A stretch of DNA of 64,000 nt from Mesaphorura yosii (taxonomy: Eukaryota > Arthropoda > Collembola > Poduromorpha > Tullbergiidae). The notes under the pieces were generated by a model that searched no databases, had not been told where the DNA came from, and saw only the letters and a list, made by a program, of their open reading frames with translations. Position 1 is the first letter of the stretch. Each line of letters opens with the position of its first letter. Below are positions 21,638-34,092 of the stretch, piece by piece. Where the stretch lies: the NCBI GenBank assembly GCA_009869945.1, contig WIXG01000006.1, positions 496,001-560,000 of the forward strand. The letters run 5' to 3'. A program made the position numbers and the translations under genes.

Positions 21638-24600
21638 TCGAGCAGTGTACGAGCGTCGGCTGTGTTTTCAGGTAGTTATTCATTCATTCGGTGGCACAAT
21701 TAAAAGTTTAAAGTAAAAAGGCGAGCCGTTTATGTCCCATTCGTTGGAACTTGTAACTCCATTTTAGCGCAGCTTGAGGTACACATTTGTGTTTCTTCCG
21801 ACTTTAAGACGACACTTGCTCACATAATGAAAATAAAACTCGAGCTGGTTAAGCATCAGCTTTAGCAATGCCACTTGCATATGCGGTGGCTGTGGCTCCG
21901 TGTTCCGTAATAATAATGGTTGATTGTTCGCGTTGAATGGCTCGGACTGTTTTCACAAATATTCAGTCTGTGATTCACCATGATTTTATGGACGAGGAAC
22001 GCTCGAGTGTTGCTGAATGGTCACCAAGCATAGTGAAGGCTTGTGCGACGCAATTATGATCATCGAGGACAATTTCCAGCCAAGTGATTATGACTGCGCG
22101 TATTTCTTAAATGATTACCAGTTCTGCCCATCAATTCACCAATATCCAGTGTCCATTCTCAGTTTATCATGCAACACATCACGAGCCGAGGTCGGCACTG
22201 GCACATATCAGTCTATTATGGAGAAGTATATTTTTCTCCTTCGTTTCGTGGTTCCAGGAATTGAAGCCTGTTACGATTCTTTGAACACAATAACACGACG
22301 AAAATCGATAGCACACGAGTTCTCACAAGCTTGTCTTTACCTGGCCCAGACAATAATATTTGCAAGCATGGCAAATTCTTACACTTGATAAAATGGATCA
22401 GTAAACTTCGAGCGATGCAGTTTTGGACGGATTCAGTTTCAAACACATTGCACTTGATTCCTTAATTGCACGAAGACAGAAGCAGACAGCCTGCGTGAAC
22501 TCTTCCTGAGCACTCGTTGGACAAGTAAACTGGAGAATCAGAAACTTGCAGTTGCAGTGACCAGAAGCTGTGTGGGTTCGGGTTACAAGGTTGGTTGTTT
22601 GCGATGACTCAATCATTGTGAATTCTCAAATGCAAAAAAACTGCAGCAAATCAGACTGTTGTGATCCGCGACAGCTTATGAAGTTAGGTGGGCAATGCGT
22701 CCGTCGTATAAATGTGCGAGAATGATTGTGTACAACCAAACTTAATACAGGTTCGCTAAAAGCCAGCAGATTATCAACACAGGTAGTAAACTGAGTGATT
22801 GTGAGTTTCGTGCAGGGAACCGTTCTGCATACCTCACACGATAATGTGCACATTTGTGACCGTGAGCCAACTCTTTTCCATTTCTTTCAGAAAAGCCCTG
22901 AAGGATATTTTGGTGTTGTTGATGGGAACAGGTGGGCTCGGATTGCTAGTACAATAGACTTTGCATTACACAGGTATTTGATTAAGAGTTCCATGGTGCT
23001 GTGCGTCGACAACAAACACAGGAACTCCAAGCCTCGAGCTCGAGACTTTTTGGAACTGAAATGCATACGCGAGTATGTATAGCAAGCAGAGGCCCGGTGG
23101 AACTTTAACAGAATCAGCCACTCGTCTCATCTTCCCTGCGATGTGCGTGGAATGAATGAGTTTGGCGAGGTACCTCACAAGACGTGGAATTAAGTAGCTA
23201 ATTATACTTGTGCTAGGAACCGAGCACCGGCATTCCTAATTGCGTGCAAATTGATTGTGTTCATCGCAATGCAAGCTCATGCTCTTAGACGGAATTAATC
23301 ATTTAACTGTGCCTACAGTGTATTGGTATGAAGTCAAGTGCTGAAAACGGAAAGGATGTCATGTCATGAGATTGGTGGCATGTAAATAAAACCGCAGCAT
23401 TTGCGCTCGCTCCATGTGCTCTAATACATGAATAAACAATTAATAATCACTGCAGCATGAAATATGTGTATGTGTGCTCGGTCTCTATTTTGATAATGTT
23501 TTCACTTTGTTTTATGGACCTAATTTCCACTTGTCATACGCATCGCCAGCACATGCCATTCGTATGCTATTGGTCAGACTACGCTTCGGCGTTTTGCGTT
23601 GTACACGTCGTATTTCGAGACTCAAATCAAATTAAGTGCGGCAATAAAGATCAATGTGGCCATTATTGGAGATCCTCTCTCGTCATGCATGGCATGGCAT
23701 GCTTGTCGTGGTGGTGGGTCCGAGGTAATCACCATTAGATCGTAATAAACATTATTATAAATAGCAAAAGGCCTCAAAGCATGGAAATGTGTCATCGACA
23801 TGTAAACGCATTGCGATAGTTTGGACTTCCGACTTCAGCTTGAGGCATACAGCGTACGCGATTCAGAGTCCGGGTTCCAGGTGTTGCCTGAATTGGTGAG
23901 CGGCCACCTGTCCAGACAGCCCATCGAAAAGAGTCTCGACTGTCTCGACTAAACACGTTCGAATCTGGAGGACTGTATGGTTTGAATACATTACCGTCTT
24001 CGATTTTCAAATTCCCCTCCGACAGAAGTTTCATCGCATGAAATTAATTGTACATGCAGCCACTTAAATAAACAAACGTTGTGTCATAGTATAAATAACC
24101 TCCCAAAAACTGGAATCAAATATTAATTAAATGTACGGAATTGTCAAACTTAAGATAGCGTGGGTTAATTGTGGTGCGCACAGAACGTTGAAGCAATGCG
24201 AAGAGCTAAACTTGAGCCTTGGCTTTGTCTTGCTTTGCTACCGTTGCGGTCTTGAAGAATTTTGCATCGCTGTTCGCGGACGATGACTAATCCACTAATC
24301 CTTCCCTATCTCAGTTTCCCACCACTCAGTTCACATGTGCCGAGGGTATGGCGGCTCTCTTTCACTTTGAGCGGACCTTCATGCAAACCACAACAATACT
24401 GCTCTTGATGAAAGTATGACTAATCTCGCCACTGGGAAAATGTGAATCTCTTCAGAGTATGGCCTAGTACGGGGAATGTCATACTAGGAATATCACCGGC
24501 ATATTGTGGTGTTGCGAGACATATGCTGACTTGAAGTCAATTGAAGAGTTAAAAAACCGGTAGGATACAGGTCTCATTTCCGAGGCATTTCTTTGAAAGA

Positions 24601-27276
24601 GCCATGATTATGATTAAAAGTTAAGTGATTTGCAACAATTTTTTATAATCCTGAATACAGCAACTGATGAGTGCAAGTAAACTCACGTGGTGCAAAAAAG
24701 CAGCGCTTTATGCATGATTGCCCTCGGTTCAGCTTATTTATTTGCTTGTTATGGCAGTTTTAACGATCTGATACGCTCTGTCAGGCTCAACACAGAAATT
24801 GGAGCCGCATGAAAGCAGCAGAAGATAGAAATTTCTGGCTTGTTGTCTGGCTCAGGTGCCAATGCTCGAAGGTGCTTCCAATTCGCCAAATCATGCCCTA
24901 TCCCACCATCCTATGGGAGTGGAGGTTGGAAAGTGGAAAGGTCGGAGGTAAAATGTAAAGTATAAGTTAATCAGGTATTGAGGAGATCTTTCCTGGATAC
25001 AAGAATCCGAGTCGGTCCGCAATGCGATGGAGTCGGAAAGGATGAAGTATGATTCTGTTAGTCGATACGTAACAACTCTACTCTATTTTTAACCCAGGCG
25101 GACATCATCGCTAAGATACTCGTATGTACCAATTATATACGTAATTTGAGCAGGACATCTTCATCATTTCATAACGAGATAACCTCCATTATGATCGTTT
25201 CTCGATTCTTCCAGGCAACAAGTTGCCAGTTTCCGACAGCACAGTATTCTAATTTACACGAAATTCATAACCAGTGATGCTAGCAATTTAATCCACCGAC
25301 TGCTAACTTATTCCTTATGCTGAAAATGTCCTCGTCTTCAGGGGTTTAACTTTTACTGTCAACGTGGTGTCCAGGAGTCAATTTGTGGAGGGCAACAAGG
25401 AAATGAGTTTAGCTCCATCATGGATCATGGTGGACATTCATCATACGAAGCCACCCAAAATAAATGCGACATAAACGAGGAAGGTCGCGGCCATCTTGAA
25501 AGCCGTTGACCCAATTTTACCTGCATGGAATTAGCAGAGATGTAATTTCCTTTTTGCTCGGTTCCAATCGTTCTCCGTACGTGTTGATCATTTTCATCTT
25601 TCACAAGAGCTTTAGAGAGGTTTCTCTTTGGCTGTTTTGAACAAGTTTAAGAAGGATACAGGCGAGCTTTGTGGTGGAGGGAACCTTCATGGCCCCACGA
25701 AGATTTTTACGACTGCCTCTCCCCGTCTCGACCGTAAAAACCTTGGCAGAGAGAACTGCTCAAGACCAAGAGCAGTGTGTTACACCAGCCAAGCGTTCGT
25801 CCATGATTCGCAGTGCACGCATCTTTCAGTTATGCAACACAACATGCTTTCTTGGTTCCATATAATTCTTCAGTCTGAGAGCACTGCCTCTTTGTTGAGT
25901 TCTTCATGCGCTTCGCTGTTGCTGATTTCTAAGCACATCTGTACGTCTGAAACCGAAACCTAAATCCACTGCACACAAGCAGCAGAAGTTGATGCCATGC
26001 CATCAAAGACAGGGTACCTCACTGAACTCCTTCAACTTGGCATTGTGCAGTTGCGCTCATCTTGTACAGCAACAGCATAGAGAATTCACACGCACCATCC
26101 TATTGCTGTTTTCATTGCTTCGAGTCTCCATGCTCCTCTGCGAAAGCAAGACAAATAGCAAAAAGTGACAAAAACTTTGCCAATATTCGTAACTCATGTT
26201 TAATTTCTACAAATTTTCCTCATTTAACTTTGCTAACTGAAATACAGGTAAATCAACGTTCGCTTAAGCCCTTGCTCTAGATAACTGTGCTGATTATAAC
26301 TGCTAGCAGTGCTTGACTACTAAGTGTCAATAGTCATTTCCCACTTCACACTGGTTTTGGGTTTATTTACAGACGAGCTTCTCCACGTTTCAAATGGCGT
26401 GATTGTAGACGACCTAAGGAAGACAGTGTTCAGTATTCATTCGAAACAAGACGGATTTCATAGCTTCAGTGATCACCCAACTCAATTTGGTTGTGGGATG
26501 GTTTTCTGTTAACTGAATCGGGAAGGCGAGACACCACGACACGTAAGTGACTTTGCTTAAGAAAACGAGGTTCCAGGTCTTAGATAACGGCAGGTCTTCG
26601 GCAATCAAATCTTCCCTTGAATTAAGACAACTGCATGAGACCGTGTGCTGGAAAGGATAGGAATATTAGCAATTAGGAGAAGTGTTGTACATTTCTCATT
26701 TTCTCAAACTCTCCCTACTGTACAGTCTTTAGGCATCGTAGCTCAGAAAACCTGTTAGGGTAATAATTTTGGGTACGACAGCAAGAATTACAGCTTGATT
26801 TGAATATCTAGTCGCGATCTTGCAGAAAATTTGATAATGTTGATTTTTCACGTTGACAAGAAGTTATTATCACTGATTTTACTTGCGCAAATCGACTCCA
26901 GCCCCAGGCCAACTTAACTCAATGATTCGTTTGCTATTAGACTGGTTAATATGATTATTAACCAAAAGAGGGGAGTAGAATTAAATCAGACATAGCTGAT
27001 CCAACTGATCCTCTCAGCGCGTTGTTTCTGTTTGGTGTCAATTGTATTTGAACGAGTTTGATCGATTTAAATTTATTTCGCAATCCAGTTAGAAGGAAAC
27101 AAAATGCGTTAAGGATAAAAAGTGAGGAAATTGTTATACATTTATGTATGAATTGTGAATTCAAATGAGCTAGTCAGTGCAATACACATCAGTCAAAGAA
27201 TGCTAAGTACTGATTCAAAGGTTGTATGCACAATCAGTGTTGTTGATTTGTTTTGGTGCTTCTGTAGAGTTGCAAA
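21638..27276. other. Long region without a recognised gene
   Basis: About 5.6 kb between the divergent Traf6 and KMT5B genes. Open frames reach at most about 123 codons on either strand, with no domain motif and no plausible exon chain. A likely 5' UTR acceptor (tctgtag at 27261-27267) lies just before the KMT5B start, so at least one untranslated KMT5B exon probably lies in this region. Otherwise I see only unique-looking AT-rich sequence. Confidence 0.5.
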
Positions 27277-30200
27277 ATGGCAGAATATAAGACGCTGGAA
27301 AGAACTGGATCGGAAGCCAACTTTCAGATTGGACAAAGCAAAAATTTAGTTCAGCATCGCTACACTCCGAAGGAGCTCTCAGATAATGATGACATGGCTA
27401 CTGCTCTCATCTTGGACGCCTACCTGGGCTTCAAAACTCACAAGATGAACGTCAGGTAAGATGAAACAACTGAATTTATTGAGGACGGTCTCTTAATTAT
27501 AGTGTTATTTGTCTGGCTATTCGAATTAATTGTTTAATGATGTTATTCAGGTATCGTCCCACTGCCCATAATGTGGAAGGATTGAAAAAAGTGATTGAAG
27601 GATTCATAAGCCACCAAGACAGAGACAGAGCCTATGAAGAGTTGCGGGCTGGAGGCTGGTTAAAGAAATATCTTATTGGCAAACCGAAAGAAAAACAAGA
27701 TGCAATGAAAGAACACGTAATTCAAGTTTACACCATTCTGACCATTCAAGTATTCGTGTATACTTAAGCTTGACTAACTGATTTCTTTCATCTGTGCTAG
27801 ATTTACATCTACTTGAGCATGTTTGATTCAAAATCCGGATGTCGTATAGAACCCTGTTACAGATACAGCGAGGAAAACAGAAAAGGCGCAATGGTTTGCA
27901 CCACAAAAGCATGGTAAGTTCAGCAAATTTTACGAAGGAAGGGTCCCAATGCTTTGGTTTTAAATACAAAATTCATTTTCAGGAATCGGTACGATAAGAT
28001 AGAATGTCTGGTGGGTTGTATCGCCGAGTTAACACGAGAAGAAGAAAAGCAACTGCTGCGAGTGGGCGAGAATGATTTCTCAGTAATGTACAGCTGCAGG
28101 AAAACTTGCGCCCAGTTATGGTTGGGTCCCGCCGCTTTCATCAACCATGACTGCAGAGCGAATTGCAAGGTAAATGAACAGTAATTATGCACTATTTCCT
28201 GGTTGATCTTCGTGTTGAGGTGTTTGTGAAAGTTTGTGAGTTTGGTAGACCCAAAGCATTGAGATTCTAGAAATCAAATTTAAGTTTACTTTTACTTTAG
28301 TGCAAAGAGTCGGAGCGCGTCTTGAATAATGTTCTCTGTTTGCTTACAGTTTGTGGCGACCGGGAGAGACACGGCATGTGTGGAGGCACTTCGAGATATT
28401 GAAGTTGGCGAAGAAATTACTTGCTTTTATGGAAAAGACTTCTTTGGAGAAAATAATTGCAAATGTGAATGCAAGACCTGTGAAAGGTCAGTCGTTCTCG
28501 TTAAATACATTATCTGAAATAATTTAATCCTTTGAAATATTAATCGCAGACGCGGAACTGGCGCTTGGACCCCTGCCGTTGAACAAAAGGGCGAACAAAA
28601 GGGATACAGATTCAGAGAGACAGAAATCCGTTTAAAACGGCGTAATATGGGTGATAAATCAGGTACAGCCTATCTTTGTTTGTGAGGCCTAGTACATTCG
28701 ATTATCTAATCCCAGACTTGTCTATTTTAGGGTCACGACATGGCGGGCTAGACGAGGGCTCACATGCTGATTCTGAAAATATTGATCAAGAACACAAAAA
28801 TGATCACCAAGGGTAAGGCAAAGCGAGACGATTTTTCATTTTCCATGTCGAGTAATTCGTGTGTGAGAATCTCACCCAAGAATTGTCAGATCTCCTGGTG
28901 ACTTTAAGGTTTGAAAAATTAGTGAACCGAGATTATAAGCATGTATACAACACCCCTGTTATTGAGAGAACGAAGTTGAAGGTGTTGAAGGCAACCTTAG
29001 ATTAGATCATATCTGACCAATTTTAATTCAAACGATGAACTGAAATTGGCAGGAGGCTAGGTTGTGTCTCATTCAGAAAGGCTATAGCTGTCACAGTTCT
29101 ATATTCTAGGTTGTTCATCCCAACCTATCACTCATGTCATACCATATCTAAACTTCAGATCCTATAGTGTACGCATACGTTACATCTGATGACACTTTCA
29201 CCTGTTTCAGATCAACGAAGGCAAATGCCATTGGTCTGGAAAGTAAAGGCGCAGCATCGGAGAAGAATCGAGCTATTCCAGGAAGCTGTTTGAGAAGACA
29301 AGCTAAATCTTCAAGTTTCAACGGCAGGGGTTCGTTGATATCAGACGACTCTGGGTCAAATTCAAGCACAACAAGTTCGAATCAGAGCGACTCAGGCGTT
29401 GATTGCTGCAGCAGTGTCACGAGCAATGGAAGCTCTCAGCTCGATGGTATTCGCATTCCAGCATTCTCAGAAAACGACACGGGCGGCATCAGGTTGCGAA
29501 GCCATCGAGTTCTTGGCGAACCTTCTGTCCCCGATGATGCTGTGCAGAGTCACAATTCTCAATCACCGTCAAACCACGGCGCTGCTCACGAGGGAGCAAC
29601 GCACAGTGGAAAACACAGGGGACCAATTAAGTTAACCTTCAGAAGAATGAAAAGAAGTCCCGTACTGGATGAAGTAATTGAGAGTGGAAACAGAAAATGC
29701 TTGGGCAGGAGCAGGTCCATCGTGGATCGAAGAAACTCCTTTGACCTTGATTTATCGGAAATGTCTATTGATCGGCACTACGAAATTTTGAATTTTGAAC
29801 AATCGGCGTCCAAACTGGCTAATACCCCAAAGATACCGAACGAACCGGATGACGAAGAGTCGTCCACAGTATCCAGCACGACCGGAAGCGATGAATTGTT
29901 AAAGAAAAGAAACCAAATCAAAAAGAGGTATAAAGGACGCAAGCTAGACGAGAGAAACGGCTTGGACTTGCTGGAGGAAGAACCCGGCGTTGAGAACAAG
30001 GACGATCTCATGGAAGAAAACAACTCACTAGGATCTACTGCTAGCAACCAAATTACCACGAGTAGATGGGCCAAGCGGCTTAAGCTCACAATTGGTAATG
30101 AAACTTATATTTTGCTTCACCTTTACACCCACGATCTATCGTCAAGCAATTTTAAGACGGGTCAAAATAGAGTTTAATTTTCTATTCATTTTGAGTTATT

Positions 30201-30445
30201 TGGGAGACATAATTGAATTTTGTGAATTAATTTTCGCCGTTTTCAAGAATTCTCAGAAAACAGTGTGTTTTCCGCGTTTTCAAAACGCGCATTTTGTTAT
30301 GCGTCAACTTGGTATTTGTTCAACTAGAATTCTGAGTCGGAATTTCTTACTGAAAAGAAGCTTGGATTCTATGAGCCTATCTGGAAAACTTACTAATTGT
30401 TGCTGTTTTTAAATTTCAGGGCAAGAAATTCTGTCCCTTATTTAA
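27277..30445 (+). CDS. Kmt5b: Histone H4 lysine-20 methyltransferase Suv4-20/KMT5B
   Basis: Adds methyl groups to H4K20me1 to give H4K20me2/3 in pericentric heterochromatin. Exons: 27277-27455, 27551-27716, 27801-27913, 27983-28169, 28350-28486, 28550-28662, 28731-28812, 29211-30094 and 30420-30445, giving 628 residues in frame. Seen: N-terminal helical part with [23 protein letters not shown] domain core with the cofactor/substrate motif FINHDC and [14 protein letters not shown]; and a post-SET zinc cluster with CKCECKTC then ERRGTGAW. A long Ser- and charge-rich tail follows, encoded mainly by one 884-nt exon. The start ATG lies 9 bases after a 5' UTR acceptor. The last exon adds only QEILSLI; if that intron is retained the frame ends at 30177 instead. 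The catalytic core looks whole. Confidence 0.96.
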
Positions 30446-33400
30446 TCACGTGAACTCCGAGCGTTCGTGACTTTAGGCCAGGATAACTGAAGAATTCCAA
30501 CTGCAACACACACTAGTATTTCATTGTTCTGTATTTCTTTTGTACTTTCAGCGTTTCGTTTGCATTATAGCTGCCAAGCAGGTTTGTATAGTGTAGCATA
30601 AACTTGTTTTGGAACTTTGTTCTTTGTTTTTTATTTGCCACTACTCTTTCACTTTTTAACCGTATCTTCTTGTAATTTATTTATGACGACTGGTCACAGT
30701 TGTGCATGTTCAACATTTGTGTTCCAGGTAAAATATTACTTGATCGCGTCGCGTTTCTTGAGTTTATCTCATTGTTCTTTGTATGTAATCTGGACAATTA
30801 GGTTAGCGTAAGCGTCCCTGATAAAGACATCTCATGGAGTATCCTCGTGGCGAGTCTTGGAAGGTGGTGACAAATAGACTGTTTCATAATCGAAGTCCAG
30901 AGCAGTCCAAATCAACAAATGACAATGTCAAAGACGGTGAAAGGATAATTGAACAGGAAGGTTTTTTAAAAAGTTGAAGCGATTGAATTTTCACATTTAA
31001 TAACTTGTAATTTGGTCTCAGTGGTTCTAATCTAGCACAGTTATTTGCCGGTTGTCAGGTTCGTATCGTAAGATAAGTTGGAGGAATAGGTTAGCAGGGC
31101 AGAGATGTCTTTTTCGCGTAGCTTACTTGTTTGTTAGATATTTAGGAGCGACACAACCTATTATTGTTACTGTTGCACTGATGAGATGGCTGACAATGTC
31201 CGAGTAATGTTTCCACCAGGCGGAAGCGTCTGGGCTTTCATTCCCACCTTGATTACTTTGACTGCGGTTCTAGCTTCTTTCGTTCAGCCAAATGTAATGT
31301 TCAGCATTCACACTTGCTGAGCCTCGACTTTTTATTGTGATCTCATGTAGTCGATTCTGGTGAACAGGAGTGCACTCTTTGAGATCTTTCGGTGTTAAGT
31401 ATTTATTGTGCGTGTTAAGCATGTACATACGAGCAGGCGTAGGCTATTGCTAGCTGATTATTACAAACGTACTGTGAATAGCACCTTGTTCAGCATGATT
31501 ACTTCCTCGCTGTGTAACTCATAACTCATCTAATGGCGTGTACTGTATAACGTAAACCGTAAACCAATCATGTTTCTTTGTAAAGAGAAGAAATTATATG
31601 TTTGTAATAAAAGACTGACAACAGTGTTCTAAAGAACAATAAAAGATCCGCAGAACAATTGCTCCGTTGTTCCAGTTTGATGGCTTCGGGAGTGCTTAAA
31701 ATTAAGAACACAAACCCACAACAAATTCAATTTATTTGACACGGAACCAATTTTTTGTTTCCGCTGCTTCAGAAAAGGGCATCAGGCTATTGGCCACTTA
31801 TTTACATCACAAGCCACGCACAGAAACTTTCAGTTGATTTATCATGCAAGCAAGCCACGCATGGCAATGGGTCATAATTAGACAGTTGAATTGCAGACCA
31901 CGAGGGCACGCCGCAAGCTTGCAATGCGTTTCTGGTTCAGATCAGTCGTCATATTTCATCTTTATTGAAACTCCTCGTTTTAAAATCGCGTCCTCGTCCT
32001 GCTTTCATTTCAAAACGTACTTGGCCGAGCCATTGTTGCTATTGTGGATATAATTTTAAAAGAGCACGAGGCAATATATAATCGTAAAAACAAGGCAATT
32101 TTTGTGCTCGTATAGTTTATGTCATTCCCTTGGCTTGGCGATTTCCCAACTGACGAATTGCTGTTTTTCTCCCGTTTTTTCTCTCCGTGGAGAAAGGACG
32201 CGAGGCAGAAGAGAGCAATGAGACCGGCGAGCGTTGCTTGGTTCGTCCCTTTCTCGTAGTAATAGTGCTTTCATTGTTTTGGTCTTTTCGTATTTTGTTG
32301 CATCATGTATGACTTCGACCTCTGCTCATTCGCGCACGTTCTCGCTCAGTCTGCGATTAACTGATGTGTAATAAATATGAATATGCGATGTTTATTCATC
32401 CAATCAACTATGTAATGTAATTGTAGTGAATTTCTGGGCTCTTCTCTGTTCTGCCCTCAGCATTTGTATCTGTTGCTATCGCTCGGTGCATGCCTCGGAG
32501 AAACGGAGCCGAGCAACTGTGCACTGTGTATGAATTGTTGGTGGCGAGATGCACAGCATCATTTGCAAGACATAATGGATAATATAATTTCACAAGGCGA
32601 CGCACTTGCCCGTTGCCCATGAAATCTTTTGGGTAGCGCATAACGGTGGCTGTCCAGCCTGGCAACTCCTAATCTGTGGCGTTCAGGCCTTGGAGGACAC
32701 TCGAAATCTGACAGCACGAAAGAAGGCGGCGCATTGGTCCAGCGGCAGGTCGCGAATGGCACAAGAACGACAATAATGCCCTTGCAAGTTGTTTGGCTGA
32801 GTGAAGTGCTAAGCAAACTAACCATATTCTGGTTTTTTCATCACGGCGCTGATGCTGTTGTGAGGGTGTGATGAGAGTCACCGCGATTGGTGGTCTTGAT
32901 AGGGTTAAACAGTCACCACGAAAGAAATACAATAAAACGCCATAGAATTGGCACACATGAAATCCATGCAGGAAAAGTCTGAATGGAACTCCGAGCTGAA
33001 AACCGCTACAACTGGCCGGAGCCAGTATCGCCGGCACCGCTTTTCTTTCTGCAGCGATTACATTTATAAGGCCGAACAGATTGAGGTTAACATATAAAAG
33101 CGAAATAAAAAGGAGCAGAGTTATTTCTCTTCTCTTTGAAATAGATACGGTCATTTAGACTAAAAATCCAAATCCAAGAGAAAATCTTTCCATTTCGCCA
33201 ATCCGAAAAGGATCTCAACATAAATATTATTATTGTAGCTTATTACTCTTCCACTGCCATGCCATGCCGCTTGCATTGAATCGGCACGCTGAAACAGTGG
33301 CACTGATCTCGTACTCTGCTCGTACTCGTACTCACAGATAACATCACGAGACTACGAACGAAAAAGAAAAAATTGAGTTCAAGCGGAAGAGTCAATTTTT

Positions 33401-34092
33401 GTCCATTTCACATTTCATAAAGACTGCAGCAGCAGAGGCTGGCGCGATCCGCCCGCTTCCAGGATTTGTTATTGCAACATAAAAAACGCTCTCGATTCTC
33501 GAATTCACTCCACTCCTCATCTTCGGCCCGCTTCCGGGCGCACGCATAAAACGAATTCGAAATGGAGCAGTTGGCTGACCGTTACATCATATCGTGATGA
33601 CCAGTGATTCGATGATACGCCTTTTCTCCACACAGCAGTAAATAATAAATTTGGTACGGCGAGATTTATGAGCCATCACTTGCTAGCATCAGTAACACAA
33701 CGAGTTGGAGTTGAGACAGAATTGATAAATCCAGCTGAAGGATGTGAATGTGAAAAGGTTAAGGTCAGCATCACGGTCACGGTCTCTTCTGAATTGAATC
33801 CTCTGCTGGCTCACAGTCCAACTCAGGTCCTGCTTTGTCAAATGGTGAGAATTAACGCATAACACACAAGGCAACAGACGACGTTCATCTGTCACTGCAA
33901 TGCCCTGTCGGCTGTCTTATGTCACTCGGCCGTGTTGCATATCATATTCACACTCGATTTACATAAGCATGTGCGTATAACCTGTGTTTTGTATTAGCTG
34001 GATTTAGTTGGTGAGCATCAGTTGCAGATTCGCTTGGCGTGAAAGAATCGGCCACAAAAATCAACGATTTCGTGTCCCTAAACGAAAATAGA
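30446..34092. other. KMT5B 3' UTR and spacer before the ALDH16A1-like gene
   Basis: The first 1.2 kb is probably KMT5B 3' UTR. Beyond 31.65 kb no exon chain or domain is recognised on either strand. The longest open frame (minus, 32669-33154, 161 codons) has a hydrophobic start but no family motif. An upstream exon of the ALDH16A1-like gene could lie here, because the frame upstream of its first Met is open back to a possible acceptor (ttgcag) near 34027. Confidence 0.45.
31606..31643 (+). terminator. Likely polyadenylation signals of the KMT5B gene
   Basis: Two AATAAA hexamers lie at 31606-31611 and 31638-31643, about 1.2 kb past the KMT5B stop, followed by GT-rich sequence. No other gene on this strand lies between them and the stop, so they best fit the end of a long KMT5B 3' UTR. 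Transcript ends are not known. Confidence 0.4.

Noticed and set aside
25628-25963. 111-codon plus-strand frame between Traf6 and KMT5B
   Set aside because: No motif, no conserved-looking segment and no splice partners.
32669-33154. 161-codon minus-strand frame with a hydrophobic N-terminal stretch
   Set aside because: Signal-like start, but the remainder has no recognisable family or repeat and no splice partners. Treated as chance.
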